A DNA stretch of 64,000 nucleotides from Caulobacter sp031457805 (GCF_031457805.1 NZ_JAVDXI010000008.1:119923-183922); one strand, 5' to 3'. Shown: positions 16,632-25,913, counted from the first letter of the stretch. Program-made: numbers and translations. The notes: a model not told the origin generated them from the sequence alone.

Positions 16632-17030
16632 CTATTCCTGGCCGGCGATCGCGCGGGCCAGGTCCATCAGATGCTTGCGCATGCCCGCCGACTCGATCGC
16701 CGCATAAGCGCGGGCCAGGTCGGGGCCACCCGGCAGCGACCAGAAGCTGGCCATTTCGTTGGCCAGGTCCGCAGCGGTGTTGTCGACGCCTTCGGGATCT
16801 TCGAGGCCCTCAAAGAAGAACGCCACCGGTGTCTTCAAGAACATGGCCGCCGCATGCAGCTTGCTGGCGCTGATCCGGTTGGAGCCACCCTCGTACTTTT
16901 GCACCTGCTGAAACGTCAGCCCCAGCGCATCAGCCAGCGCCTGCTGGGAATGGCCCAGATCCTTGCGCCGCATGCGAAGGCGTCGACCAACATGGATGTC
17001 GACGGGATCGGGGAACTTGTCTTCAGCCAT
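16632..17030 (-). CDS. XRE-family helix-turn-helix transcriptional regulator
   Basis: 132 residues. The N-terminal HTH (about 12-68) reads 'GRRLRMRRKDLGHSQQALADALGLTFQQVQKYEGGSNRISASKLHAAAMFL', a Cro/CI-type DNA-binding domain. The C-terminal part (70-132) is helical with no known ligand pocket. Similar short regulators are widespread in alphaproteobacteria. The upstream region (17031-17199) contains an 8-bp palindrome GAATATTC at 17129-17136 that could be an operator. It converges with the CinA-type gene with only a 16-base gap. Confidence 0.88.
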   Translation of the reverse strand: MAEDKFPDPVDIHVGRRLRMRRKDLGHSQQALADALGLTFQQVQKYEGGSNRISASKLHAAAMFLKTPVAFFFEGLEDPEGVDNTAADLANEMASFWSLPGGPDLARAYAAIESAGMRKHLMDLARAIAGQE

Positions 17031-17199
17031 TCTACGGTACTCGAAACGCTACGGGGGAGAGCGACTGCCAACGCCGCACCAGGATTCGACTGCCGCTTAT
17101 CTTGACCGGAGTCGAGGTTGGCTGAAACGAATATTCTACCTTACGCTTCTCATTCCCCAAAGGCGCGAACTTACATTTGAGGCTCGTCCGAAGGTTGGT

Positions 17200-17284
17200 T
17201 GGTAGGGACGGTGGGACTCGAACCCACACGGATTGCTCCAACGGATTTTAAGTCCGGCGCGTCTACCGATTCCGCCACGTCCCC
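17200..17284 (-). tRNA. tRNA-Leu (anticodon UAA)
   Basis: On the minus strand the sequence starts GGGGACGTGGCGG and ends with an encoded CCA at 17200-17202. The acceptor stem (GGGGACG with CGTCCCT, one G-T pair) forms, the anticodon loop reads CTTAAAA (UAA), the T-loop is GGTTCGAGTCC, and there is a long class II variable arm, as expected for leucine. 85 nucleotides. Confidence 0.95.
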
Positions 17285-17294
17285 ATGCGCTGAA

Positions 17295-17323
17295 CCCATA
17301 GGCGATCGCCGCCATGGGGTCGA
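17295..17323 (-). promoter_or_regulatory. Probable promoter of tRNA-Leu
   Basis: On the minus strand, TCGACC (17323-17318), a 17-base spacer and TATGGG (17300-17295), ending 10 bases before the tRNA 5' end. The geometry matches the three stable-RNA promoters at the end of the window. Confidence 0.45.
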
Positions 17324-17448
17324 GGGCGGCGTTGCGTCTCTTAAAGCCAAGTTGGTCCGAGCGAACCTGCCGCTCTCGGCCAGCGGGGGGCTCGACGGAG
17401 CCGTTCGGCGTGCTAGCGTCCGCGCTCAAGTTTGATGGGGACGGTTTC

Positions 17449-18732
17449 ATGCGTGAGAGGATCAAGATCGCGGCGCTGACGGCGAGCGCGGCGGTGGCCT
17501 TGGCGGGCGCGGCGAGCGCGACGGAGGTCAAGGCGGTCAGCGCGGCGCGGCTGCTCGACGTGACGAGCGGCAAGTATGTCGACAATCCTCTGGTGATCGT
17601 CACCGACGGCCGCATCACCGCCGTCGGCAAGAAGGGCGACGCGGTTCCGGCCGGCGCTGTCGCCGTGGACCTGCCCGGCGCGACCCTGCTGCCGGGCCTG
17701 ATCGACATGCACGTGCACCTCGACAGCCTAGCCGAGATCGGCGGCTACAACGGCCTGGAATACAGCGACCGCTTCTGGAGCGTGGTGCAGACCGCCAACG
17801 CCAGGAAGACGCTCGAGGCCGGCTTCACGACCGTGCGGAACGTCGGCGCGGCCGACTATGACGACGTGGGCCTGCGCGAGGCGATCGATGCGGGCTATGT
17901 GCCCGGTCCCCGGATCGTCACCGCCGCCATCTCGTTCGGCGCGACGGGCGGTCACTGCGACTCGACCTTCCTGCCGCCGTCGATGGACCAGAAGAACCCC
18001 TTCAACAGCGACAGCCCCGACGAGGCGCGCAAGGCGGTGCGCACGCTGAAGAAATACGGCGCCCAGGTGATCAAGATCTGCGCGACGGGCGGGGTGTTCT
18101 CGCGCGGCAACGAGCCGGGCCAGCAACAGCTGACCTACGAGGAGATGAAGGCGGTCGTCGACGAGGCGCACATGGCCGGCATCAAGGTCGCCGCCCACGC
18201 CCACGGCGCCTCGGGGATCCGCGAGGCGGTGCGGGCCGGGGTCGACACCATCGAGCACGCCAGCCTGGTCGACGACGAGGGCATCAAGCTGGCGGTCCAG
18301 AAGGGCGCCTACTTCTCGATGGACATCTACAACACCGACTACACCCAGGCCGAGGGGAAGAAGAACGGCGTGCTGGAAGACAACCTGCGCAAGGATCGCG
18401 ACATCGGCGAGATCCAGCGTGAGAACTTCCGCAAGGCGCTGAAGGCCGGGGTCAAGATGGTCTACGGCACCGACGCCGGCATCTATCCGCACGGCGACAA
18501 CGCCAAGCAGTTCGCCGTCATGGTGCGTTATGGCGCCACGCCGCTGCAGGCGATCCAGGCGGCGACCGTCACCGCCGCCGAGGCCCTGGGCCGCAGCAAG
18601 GATGTCGGCCAGGTGGCCGTCGGACGCTATGGCGACATCATCGCGGTGGCCGGTGATCCGCTGGCGGACGTGACCACGCTGGAGAAGCCGGTCTTCGTGA
18701 TGAAGGGCGGGGCGGTGGTCCGCAAGCCGTAG
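17449..18732 (+). CDS. Exported amidohydrolase (imidazolonepropionase/Xaa-dipeptidase-like)
   Basis: 427 residues with signal peptide 'MRERIKIAALTASAAVALAGAASA'. The amidohydrolase barrel has the metal motif 'GLIDMHVHLD', a lysine in 'QVIKICATGG' that is the likely carbamylated bridge, His in 'KVAAHAHGASGI' and 'TIEHASLVDDEG', and the catalytic Asp in 'MVYGTDAGIYPHG'. Members in Caulobacter, often mis-annotated as prolidases, have been shown to release C-terminal residues from dipeptides; whether this one does so, and with what specificity, is inference. It is followed by an independent exported peptidase gene. Start ATG 17449. Confidence 0.9.
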   Translation: MRERIKIAALTASAAVALAGAASATEVKAVSAARLLDVTSGKYVDNPLVIVTDGRITAVGKKGDAVPAGAVAVDLPGATLLPGLIDMHVHLDSLAEIGGYNGLEYSDRFWSVVQTANARKTLEAGFTTVRNVGAADYDDVGLREAIDAGYVPGPRIVTAAISFGATGGHCDSTFLPPSMDQKNPFNSDSPDEARKAVRTLKKYGAQVIKICATGGVFSRGNEPGQQQLTYEEMKAVVDEAHMAGIKVAAHAHGASGIREAVRAGVDTIEHASLVDDEGIKLAVQKGAYFSMDIYNTDYTQAEGKKNGVLEDNLRKDRDIGEIQRENFRKALKAGVKMVYGTDAGIYPHGDNAKQFAVMVRYGATPLQAIQAATVTAAEALGRSKDVGQVAVGRYGDIIAVAGDPLADVTTLEKPVFVMKGGAVVRKP

Positions 18733-18781
18733 GCCTCATTGGATTGGCTGAGTTTGCGTTGTGTGCGAGCCCGGTCCGGGT

Positions 18782-18876
18782 GGAAATCCTCGTCCTTCGA
18801 CAGGTTCAGGATGAGGATTTTGAACGAACCGAGGCCAACAGTCGTCCTCACGCTGAGCCTGTCGAAGGGCGAGGGC
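18782..18876. repeat. Palindromic intergenic repeat, family B, copy 2
   Basis: Same structure and ends as 15742-15830: begins GGAAATCCTCGTCCTTCGAC, ends with CCTGTCGAAGGGCGAGGGCGG. It lies just downstream of the amidohydrolase gene. Confidence 0.75.
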
Positions 18877-19112
18877 GGCTCCCACGAGGTCGACAACACG
18901 CACGTCAAGACGGCCTCTAGATTTCCCCGGTGACACGATGTGGCGCCGGGGAAATTGAATTTCACGCTTAGCCGCAAAAAATGGTGTGCAGACGGCGCGT
19001 TTTGCGCCGACGCGCGACTGAAATTGGTTTCCTTGCGCCGCTCGTCTGCATAATCATGCCCCTCGATTGACGCGCCGGATCGACGGCGCGCGTTTCAGGT
19101 GAGGGGCTTTCC
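18877..19112 (+). promoter_or_regulatory. Upstream region of the S9 peptidase gene with hairpins
   Basis: No gene is visible. It holds a 10-bp inverted repeat ATTTCCCCGG (18921-18930) / CCGGGGAAAT (18946-18955), an adjoining near-palindrome GAAATTGAATTTC (18951-18963), and a CGGCGC hairpin (18993-19009). A CATAAT hexamer stands near 19050. These are probably the end signal of the previous unit and the promoter of the peptidase, but I cannot assign a transcription start. Confidence 0.35.
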
Positions 19113-21572
19113 ATGTTGCAGTCTTCGTTCCGGCGCCGCGCGCTTGCGCTGGCCGCTTCGGTCGCCATCGCGGCGCTGTCCTCGGGCGCGGCGCTGGCCG
19201 CCGACGGCTACCAGGCGCCGCCCGCGCCGATCGCCCAGATCCTGGACGCCGCCCCGACGCCCAGCGTCGCCGTCAGCCCCGACCGCAAGGTCCTGGCCCA
19301 GCTGGGGCGCGAGAACCTGCCTTCGATCGCCGCCGTGTCCGAGCCGATCCTGCGGCTGGGCGGCTACCGCATCAATCCGCGCAGCAACGGGCCGATCGAG
19401 GCGCGTTCGGCGTGGATGAACGCCTTGTCGTTCCAGGATGTGGCGACCGGCAAGGTCCGTCCCGTGACGCTGCCGGCCGGCGCGCGCTTCCTGGCGCCCA
19501 GCTGGTCGCCCGACGGCGGCAAGATGGCCTTCGTCATGGACGCCAAGAGCGGTCTTGAGCTGTGGGTCGTGGACGTGAAGGCCGCCACCGCGCGGAAGGT
19601 CTCGGACGTGGCGATCAACGGCGTGTTCGGCGCCGGCTACGACTGGTTGCCGGATAGTTCGGGCTTCCTCGTGCAGGCCGTGCTGGCCGGGCGCGGCGCG
19701 CCGCCGGCCAAGGACCTGACGCCCACGGGGCCGACCATCCAGGAGTCCAAGGGCCGCACCGCCGCCATCCGCACCTATCAGGACCTGCTGACCAACGCCC
19801 ATGACGAGGCGCTGTTCGACTACTACTTCACCTCGCAGCTGACCCGCGTGGACCTGGCCGACGGCAAGGCGACGGCAGTTGGCAAACCGGGCGTGATCTC
19901 GGGCTTTGGCGTCTCGCCCGACGGCCAGTACGTGCTGACCAACCGTCTGAAGCGTCCCTACAGCTACCTCGTCCCGGCCAGCCAGTTCCCGACCGAGATC
20001 GCGGTCTCGACGATCGACGGCCAGCCGGTGAAGACTTTGGTCGACCGTCCGCTGACCGACAACCTGCCGGCCGCTTTCGACGCCGTGCCGACCGGCGTGC
20101 GCTCGGTCTCTTGGCGCGCCGACGCCCCGGCCACCCTGGTCTGGGCCGAAGCCCAGGACGGCGGCGAGCCTCGCAAGAAGGTGGCGATCCACGACAGCGT
20201 CTTCATGCAGGCCGCGCCGTTCGCTGGCGCGCCGACCAAGCTGATCGACCTGGAGCAGCGCTATCGCGGCGTCGAGTGGGGCCGCGATGATCTGGCCCTG
20301 GTCACCAGCCGCTGGTGGCAGACCCGCAATCAGAAGCTCATCGCCGTCGATCCGTCCAAGCCGGGCGCGGGCCGCGTCATCGTCGATCGCAACTACCAGG
20401 ACCGCTACAACGACCCGGGCCGCGCCCTGACCCGTCGCGACGCGCGGGGCGAGGACCTGCTGCACTTCACGCCGGACGGCAAGTCGGTGTTCGTGGTGGG
20501 CGACGGCGCCTCGGCCAAGGGCGAGTTCCCGTTTGTGGGGCGCATGTCGCTGGCGGATGGCAAGGTCACCAAGCTCTGGCAAGCCCAGGCGCCTTACTAT
20601 CAGGTTCCGGTCGCCCTGGCCGACGAGGCGGGCAAGACGGTGATCACCCGCCGCGAGAGCGCCAAGGAGCAGCCCAACTTCTACATCCACGCCGTCGCGC
20701 CGGGCGCCAAGGCCAAGGCCCTGACCAGCTTCCCCGACCGCGCGCCGCAGTTCGCCGGGGTCACCAAGCAGACCATCACCTACAAGCGTGCGGATGGGGT
20801 GACCCTGTCGGGCGTGCTCTACCTGCCGCCGGGCTACGACAAGGCCAAGGACGGTCCGCTGCCACTGCTGATGTGGGCCTATCCGGCCGAGTTCACCGAT
20901 GCGGCCGTGGCCAGCCAGACGGTGGACGAGGGCAACCGCTTCACCCGGCCCGGCGGCACCAGCCACCTGTTCCTGCTGACCCAGGGCTACGCCATCCTCG
21001 ACAACCCGGCGTTCCCGATCATCGGCCAGAACGGCGCCGAGCCGAACGACACCTATATCGAGCAGCTGACCGCCGACGCTCAGGCGGCGGTGGACGCGGT
21101 GGTCGCCATGGGGGTCGCGGACCGGGATCGGATCGCCGTGGGCGGCCACAGCTATGGCGCGTTCATGACCGCCAACCTCCTGGCCCACACGCGCTTGTTC
21201 CGGGCCGGCATCGCCCGCTCGGGCGCCTACAACCGCACCCTGACGCCGTTCGGCTTCCAGGCCGAGCAGCGCACCTACTGGGAAGCGACCGACACCTATA
21301 CGAAGATGAGCCCGTTCACCTACGCCCCGAACATCAAGGATCCGATCCTGCTGATCCACGGCGAGGCCGACGACAACTCGGGCACCTTCCCGGTGCAGAG
21401 CGAGCGCTTCTACGCCGCGCTGAAGGGGGCGGGCGCTACGGTCCGCTACGTGACCCTGCCCAACGAAGCGCACGGTTACCGCGCGCGGGAATCCACCGGC
21501 CACACCCTGTGGGAAATGACGCAGTGGATGGACAAGCACGTGAAGAACGCGCCCAAGCGTGAGGCGAAGTAG
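19113..21572 (+). CDS. Exported prolyl-oligopeptidase-family (S9) peptidase
   Basis: 819 residues with a signal peptide ending near 'GAALAADG'. An N-terminal beta-propeller-like part (about 40-560) with repeated 'SPDG' turns precedes an alpha/beta-hydrolase domain. The catalytic triad is visible: Ser680 in GGHSYGAFMT, an Asp in 'HGEADDNSG' (753 or 754) and His787 in 'NEAHGYR'. It likely degrades short peptides in the periplasm; similar proteins are called glutamyl aminopeptidase-like. The start ATG 19113 follows GTGAGGGG. The preceding amidohydrolase is also exported, so the two may serve peptide use together. Confidence 0.93.
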   Translation: MLQSSFRRRALALAASVAIAALSSGAALAADGYQAPPAPIAQILDAAPTPSVAVSPDRKVLAQLGRENLPSIAAVSEPILRLGGYRINPRSNGPIEARSAWMNALSFQDVATGKVRPVTLPAGARFLAPSWSPDGGKMAFVMDAKSGLELWVVDVKAATARKVSDVAINGVFGAGYDWLPDSSGFLVQAVLAGRGAPPAKDLTPTGPTIQESKGRTAAIRTYQDLLTNAHDEALFDYYFTSQLTRVDLADGKATAVGKPGVISGFGVSPDGQYVLTNRLKRPYSYLVPASQFPTEIAVSTIDGQPVKTLVDRPLTDNLPAAFDAVPTGVRSVSWRADAPATLVWAEAQDGGEPRKKVAIHDSVFMQAAPFAGAPTKLIDLEQRYRGVEWGRDDLALVTSRWWQTRNQKLIAVDPSKPGAGRVIVDRNYQDRYNDPGRALTRRDARGEDLLHFTPDGKSVFVVGDGASAKGEFPFVGRMSLADGKVTKLWQAQAPYYQVPVALADEAGKTVITRRESAKEQPNFYIHAVAPGAKAKALTSFPDRAPQFAGVTKQTITYKRADGVTLSGVLYLPPGYDKAKDGPLPLLMWAYPAEFTDAAVASQTVDEGNRFTRPGGTSHLFLLTQGYAILDNPAFPIIGQNGAEPNDTYIEQLTADAQAAVDAVVAMGVADRDRIAVGGHSYGAFMTANLLAHTRLFRAGIARSGAYNRTLTPFGFQAEQRTYWEATDTYTKMSPFTYAPNIKDPILLIHGEADDNSGTFPVQSERFYAALKGAGATVRYVTLPNEAHGYRARESTGHTLWEMTQWMDKHVKNAPKREAK

Positions 21573-21614
21573 GCCTGACCTTCGGCTCCTGCAGAGCGGT
21601 CCTTGTAAGGTGAG

Positions 21615-21640
21615 GAGGCGGCCCCGAAGGGGCGCCTCCG
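21615..21640 (+). terminator. Hairpin after the S9 peptidase gene
   Basis: GGAGGC-G-GCCCC pairs with GGGGC-GCCTCC around a GAA loop, a stable 11-bp stem with one bulge, 42 bases after the stop codon. No U-tract follows. Confidence 0.5.
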
Positions 21641-21728
21641 CGCCGTTGTGTCGCGGCTGCCGGTCGATGGGGCGCGCTGGATCAGAGCGCATTTCCCGTG
21701 GCAAGGTCACCGTTCGGGAGACACCACC

Positions 21729-23807
21729 ATGAGTCGAACGGCCGCTCATCGCGCCTTCCGGCGGACGATGAACCTCATCGCCGGCGGCAAGCCCTTGGCC
21801 TCGGCCCTGAAAGCCATCGTGCAGGCCGTCGAGGCTGAGGACCCCAAGATCCTCTGCAGCATTCTGTTGCTGGACGCCGACCGACGCCGCCTGCACATGG
21901 GCGCGGCGCCGAGCCTGCCGACCTTCTACAACGAAGCGATCGAGGGGGTGGAGATCGGACCGTCGGTCGGCTCGTGTGGCACCGCCGCCCATCTGGGGCG
22001 GCGCGTGATGGTTGACGACATCCAGTCGAGCCCGCTGTGGGTCGGTTATCAGGAACTGGCGGCGGAGGCGGGTCTGGCCGCCTGTTGGTCCGAGCCGATC
22101 CGCGTCTCCGACGGCACGGTGGTCGGCACCTTTGCGATCTACCAACGTGAGATCAGCAAGCCCAACAAGGAGGACATCGCGTTCATCGAGGCGGCGGCCC
22201 AGCTTGCGGCGTTTGCGATCGATCGCCGTCGCGCGGAGGAGGAGCTGGCGGCCAGCGAGGCGCGCGCCCGGCGACTGGCCGAGGAAGCGCTGGAGACGGC
22301 GCGGAACCTCTCCAGCTTCTTCGACGTCTCGGCCGACCTGCTCTGTATCCGTGACATGCAGGGGCGCTTTGTGAAGGTGAACCAGGCCTGGGAGACGGTT
22401 CTGGGGCATTCCGTAGAGGCCCTGGAAGGCCAGCGCTTGCTGTCCTGGCTGCATCCTGACGACGTGGAGACAACGCGCGCCTACATGCGCGAGGCCGAGG
22501 CGAAGGCGGACGGCGAGGTCAACGGCTTCGTCAACCGCTATCGGCGCGCCGACGGCTCCTATTGCCCTCTGGAATGGCGCGCCCGGCGTTGTGGCGATCT
22601 TGTTTTCGGCGTCGCGCGCGACGTCACCGATCGCCTGCGCGCCCAGGCGGAGATGGCCGAGGCCCGCGACGCCGCAGAGGCGGCCAACCGGGCCAAGAAC
22701 GACTTCCTCGCCAATATGAGCCACGAGATCCGCACGCCGCTGAACGGCGTCGTCGCCCTGGCGGCGGCGCTGGGGGAGACGCCGCTGACGGCCAAACAGG
22801 CCGAGATGGTCGATATGATCCGGCGTTCGGGCCAGACCCTCGAGCGCCTCGTGTCCGACATCCTTGATGTGGCGAAGATTGAAGCTGGGCAGATGACGAT
22901 CCAGCCGCAGGCCTTCGACCTGGTCGCCTTGCTGGACGGTCTGCTGGATGTCACGCGGCTCCGCGCCAAGGACAAGGGCGTCGGCGTTCGCCTGGAGCGC
23001 AGCCCGGCGGCGACCGGCGGCTTCCTCGGCGACAGCGTGCGGATCAGCCAGGTGCTGAGCAATCTCTTGTCCAACGCGGTGAAGTTCACCGACCGCGGCG
23101 AGGTGATCGTGCGCGTCGACCTTGACGAGCCAGGCAAAGGCCATGACGCGCTCCTCCGCGTGGAGGTCGAGGACACGGGCGTCGGGTTCGACGCCGACAA
23201 GGCCGACATGATCTTCCAGCGCTTCAGCCAGGCCGACAGCACGATCACGCGACGGTTCGGCGGATCGGGTCTGGGCCTGTCGATCAGCAAGACCCTGGTC
23301 GACATGATGGGCGGTGAGATCTCCGCGCGGTCCAGCCCCGGCGCCGGCAGCGTCTTCAAGGTCATGCTGCCGTTGAACCGCGCGAACCTCGAGCCGAGCG
23401 CCGAGAGCGACGCCATGAGCCCCCGATTGCAGAACGAGGGCCTCAAGGTTCTTCTGGCCGAGGATCACCCGATCAACCAGCGCGTGGTCCAACTGATCCT
23501 CGAACCGTGCGGCGCCGACGTGACCGTCGTGGAAAACGGCGCCCAAGCCGTGGAGGCCACGGCGTCCGACGTCTTCGACGTCGTGCTGATGGACATGCAG
23601 ATGCCAGTGATGGACGGTCTGGCCGCGACGCGCGCAATCCGGGCGCGGGAAGGTGAGGGGCGGCGCACGCCGATCATCATGCTCAGCGCCAACGCCATGG
23701 CCAGTCATCGTGAGGAGGCGCTGCTGGCCGGGGCCGACCTACATGTGGCCAAGCCGGTCACGGTGGCGGCGCTTCTGGACGGCATCGGCCAAGTCATGAC
23801 GCGCTGA
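21729..23807 (+). CDS. Hybrid sensor kinase (GAF-PAS-HisKA-HATPase-REC), soluble
   Basis: 692 residues, no membrane segment. A GAF domain (about 15-165, 'CSILLLDADRRRLHMGAAPSLP', 'GSCGTAAHLGRRVMVDDI') is followed by a short coiled coil (165-195), a PAS domain (about 195-315), a HisKA domain with His332 in 'MSHEIRTPLNG', an ATPase domain ('LSNLLSNAVKFTDRG', 'DTGVGFD', 'GGSGLGLSISK') and a C-terminal receiver with phospho-accepting Asp622 ('DVVLMDMQMPVMDG'). It should sense an intracellular signal and feed a phosphorelay through a separate histidine phosphotransferase, not encoded nearby. ATG 21729 has GGGAG about 9 bases upstream. Confidence 0.93.
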   Translation: MSRTAAHRAFRRTMNLIAGGKPLASALKAIVQAVEAEDPKILCSILLLDADRRRLHMGAAPSLPTFYNEAIEGVEIGPSVGSCGTAAHLGRRVMVDDIQSSPLWVGYQELAAEAGLAACWSEPIRVSDGTVVGTFAIYQREISKPNKEDIAFIEAAAQLAAFAIDRRRAEEELAASEARARRLAEEALETARNLSSFFDVSADLLCIRDMQGRFVKVNQAWETVLGHSVEALEGQRLLSWLHPDDVETTRAYMREAEAKADGEVNGFVNRYRRADGSYCPLEWRARRCGDLVFGVARDVTDRLRAQAEMAEARDAAEAANRAKNDFLANMSHEIRTPLNGVVALAAALGETPLTAKQAEMVDMIRRSGQTLERLVSDILDVAKIEAGQMTIQPQAFDLVALLDGLLDVTRLRAKDKGVGVRLERSPAATGGFLGDSVRISQVLSNLLSNAVKFTDRGEVIVRVDLDEPGKGHDALLRVEVEDTGVGFDADKADMIFQRFSQADSTITRRFGGSGLGLSISKTLVDMMGGEISARSSPGAGSVFKVMLPLNRANLEPSAESDAMSPRLQNEGLKVLLAEDHPINQRVVQLILEPCGADVTVVENGAQAVEATASDVFDVVLMDMQMPVMDGLAATRAIRAREGEGRRTPIIMLSANAMASHREEALLAGADLHVAKPVTVAALLDGIGQVMTR

Positions 23808-23848
23808 CCGGGCGGTTTTCCTTCACCTTTGGCCGGCAAACGCCTAAA

Positions 23849-23878
23849 TCGGGCGGCTCGCGGCCTGGGGCCGCCCGA
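23849..23878 (+). promoter_or_regulatory. Stem-loop directly upstream of metN
   Basis: A perfect 9-bp stem TCGGGCGGC / GCCGCCCGA with a 12-base loop ends 22 bases before the metN GTG. It may end transcription of the upstream kinase gene or act in the metN leader. It does not resemble a SAM riboswitch I know. Confidence 0.4.
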
Positions 23879-23900
23879 AACCCTGCTTGGACTTGGCCGC

Positions 23901-24899
23901 GTGATCACCTTCCAGGACGTCTCTAAAACCTATGGCCGGGGCGGCGCGCCCGCGCTGCGCGAGGTCTCGCTGTCGGTCGGCGCCGGCGAGGTGTTCGGCG
24001 TGATCGGCGCGTCGGGCGCGGGTAAGTCCACGCTCATCCGGCTGATCAACGGCTTGGAGACCCCGAGCGCCGGCAAGGTGATCGTCGATGGCGACGACGT
24101 CGCCGCCCTGGGCGTTGAGGGCCTGCGCGCCCTGCGCCGCCGGGTCGGGATGATCTTCCAGCACTTCAACCTGTTGTCCGGCAAGACGGTCGCCCAGAAC
24201 GTCGCCTTTCCGCTGAAGCTGGCCGGCCGCCCCGCCGCCGAGGTCAAGGCGCGCACGGCCGAGCTGCTGGAGCGCGTGGGCCTGACCGCCCATGCCGACA
24301 AGTATCCCGCCCAACTGTCCGGCGGCCAGAAGCAGCGCGTCGGCATCGCCCGCGCCTTGGCCACCAATCCCAAGGTCCTGCTCTGCGACGAAGCCACCAG
24401 CGCGCTGGATCCGGAGACGACCGAACAGATTCTCGATCTGATCTCGGGCCTGAACCGCGAGTTGGGCCTCACCATCGTGCTGATCACGCACGAGATGGAC
24501 GTGGTGCGTCGCGTCTGCGACCGCGTGGCCGTGCTGGAGGCTGGCCGCGTGGTGGAGACGGGGACGGTCGAGTCGGTGTTTCTGCATCCGGCCAGCGACA
24601 CGGCCCGACGCTTCGTGCGCGAGGCCGAGGGCGAGGTTTCCGCCGCGCCGGGCGTAGGCGGGCGCTTGGTGCGCCTGACCTTCAAGGGCGAGGCGACCTA
24701 CAAGCCGGTGTTGGGCGAAGTGGCGCGGGCCACCGGCGTCGACTACTCGATCCTGGGCGGCCGCATTCACCGCCTGCGCGAGACGCCTTATGGCCAACTG
24801 ACCCTGGCCCTGACCGGCGGCGACGTGGCCGCCGCCATCGCCCGGTTCCAGGCCGCCGGCGTGGGCGTGGATGAACTTTCCGGGGAGACCGCCCAATGA
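23901..24899 (+). CDS. metN: Methionine ABC importer ATPase
   Basis: 332 residues from GTG 23901. Walker A 'GASGAGKSTLIRLINGLE', Q-loop 'MIFQHFNLL', signature 'LSGGQKQRVGIARAL', Walker B 'VLLCDEATSALDP' and H-loop 'ITHEMD' are all intact. The C-terminal extension (about 250-332) is the NIL/ACT-like domain that lets methionine inhibit transport in MetN. The gene overlaps metI by 4 bases (ATGA). The system is completed by metI and metQ downstream, with one extra gene inserted between them. Confidence 0.94.
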   Translation: MITFQDVSKTYGRGGAPALREVSLSVGAGEVFGVIGASGAGKSTLIRLINGLETPSAGKVIVDGDDVAALGVEGLRALRRRVGMIFQHFNLLSGKTVAQNVAFPLKLAGRPAAEVKARTAELLERVGLTAHADKYPAQLSGGQKQRVGIARALATNPKVLLCDEATSALDPETTEQILDLISGLNRELGLTIVLITHEMDVVRRVCDRVAVLEAGRVVETGTVESVFLHPASDTARRFVREAEGEVSAAPGVGGRLVRLTFKGEATYKPVLGEVARATGVDYSILGGRIHRLRETPYGQLTLALTGGDVAAAIARFQAAGVGVDELSGETAQ

Positions 24900-25555
24900 G
24901 CGCCTCGAACATTGACTGGAGCGAGATCGGCCAGGCCACGCTGGACACCCTGGCCATGCTCGGGGGGGCCATGGTGCTCACCATCGCGGTCGGCCTGCCG
25001 CTGGGCGTCATCCTGTTCCTGACCGGCAAGGGCCAGATGCTGGAGAACCGGCTGGCCAACGGGGCGCTGTCGCTGCTGGTCAACATCCTGCGCTCGGTGC
25101 CGTTCGTGATCCTGTTGATCGTGATGATCCCGCTGACCGTGGCGCTGGTCGGCACCTCGCTGGGCGTTGCCGGCGCGATCCCGCCGCTGGTGGCCGGCGC
25201 GGCGCCGTTCTTTGCGCGCCTGGTCGAGACCGCCCTGCGCGAGGTCGACAAGGGCGTCATCGAGGCCAGCTTCGCCATGGGCGCCAAGCGGCGTCAGGTG
25301 GTGCTGGGCGCGCTTTTGCCCGAGGCGCTGCCGGGCCTCGTCGCTGCGGCGACGGTGACGGCGGTGGCGCTGGTCTCCTACACCGCCATGGCCGGCGTGG
25401 TCGGGGCTGGCGGTCTTGGCGACCTGGCCATCCGCTTCGGCTATCAGCGCTTCCAGACCGACGTGATGGTTGTGACCGTGGTGCTGATGCTGGTGCTGGT
25501 CCAGGTGCTGCAGATGATCGGCGACGCGGTGGTGCGCCGCGTTTCGCACAAGTAG
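24896..25555 (+). CDS. metI: Methionine ABC importer permease
   Basis: 219 residues with five or so membrane helices. It has the MetI signature 'NILRSVPFVILLIVMIPLTVALVGTSLG' and the cytoplasmic coupling loop 'VDKGVIEASFAMGAKRRQVVLGALLPEALPGLVAAATVTAVAL'. It forms the membrane channel for methionine with MetN. ATG 24896 overlaps the metN stop. Confidence 0.95.
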   Translation: MSASNIDWSEIGQATLDTLAMLGGAMVLTIAVGLPLGVILFLTGKGQMLENRLANGALSLLVNILRSVPFVILLIVMIPLTVALVGTSLGVAGAIPPLVAGAAPFFARLVETALREVDKGVIEASFAMGAKRRQVVLGALLPEALPGLVAAATVTAVALVSYTAMAGVVGAGGLGDLAIRFGYQRFQTDVMVVTVVLMLVLVQVLQMIGDAVVRRVSHK

Positions 25556-25565
25556 GTCTGTGAAC

Positions 25566-25913
25566 ATGACGATCGAAGCCGACCACGACCCCCACTGGAA
25601 CGCCGCTGTCGCCGAGAGCCTGATCGGCAAGACCCTGCTGATGAACCTGACCTTCCTCGACGATGAGGGCGAGGTGCAGGAGCGCCAGCAGTTCTTCGGC
25701 GTGGTCATCGACGCCACCGAGCACGAGGGCATCGTGCTGGACCTCTTGGGCGAGCACGACGGCGACACCTACACCCTGCCACCCCAAACCTCGGCGATCC
25801 AGAAGGCCGAGGCGGGCGTCACCAGCCTCTTGGGCGACGAGCCCGACTTCGTGGCCAGCTGGATCATCCAGGGGCCGCCGGACGTCGCTAACGACGTGGA
25901 CGAAGAAGCCTGA
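25566..25913 (+). CDS. Acidic protein of unknown function inside the met operon
   Basis: 115 residues from ATG 25566 (GTG 25560 possible), 10 bases after the metI stop on the same strand. It is soluble, strongly acidic at the C-terminus ('ANDVDEEA'), with a beta-rich core such as 'TLLMNLTFLDDEGEVQERQQFFGVVIDATEHEGIVLDLLGEHDGDTYTLPP' that could form a small barrel. No signal peptide, membrane segment or motif that I recognise. The position between metI and metQ suggests a role with methionine uptake or simple co-transcription; neither is shown. Confidence 0.78.
   Translation: MTIEADHDPHWNAAVAESLIGKTLLMNLTFLDDEGEVQERQQFFGVVIDATEHEGIVLDLLGEHDGDTYTLPPQTSAIQKAEAGVTSLLGDEPDFVASWIIQGPPDVANDVDEEA

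Noticed and set aside
19095..23708. Very long minus-strand open frame (over 1500 codons) opposite the S9 peptidase and hybrid kinase genes
   Set aside because: It spans two well-supported genes and the gap between them, has His/Arg/Gly-rich low-quality composition and no domain. It is the usual antisense by-product of high-GC codon use. The same applies to long opposite frames at 28202-30754, 47240-50413, 4154-6067 and 3027-4244.
23808..23900. SAM-type riboswitch upstream of metN
   Set aside because: Only a simple 9-bp hairpin is present; the conserved features of SAM-I or SAM-II riboswitches are not visible in 93 bases.
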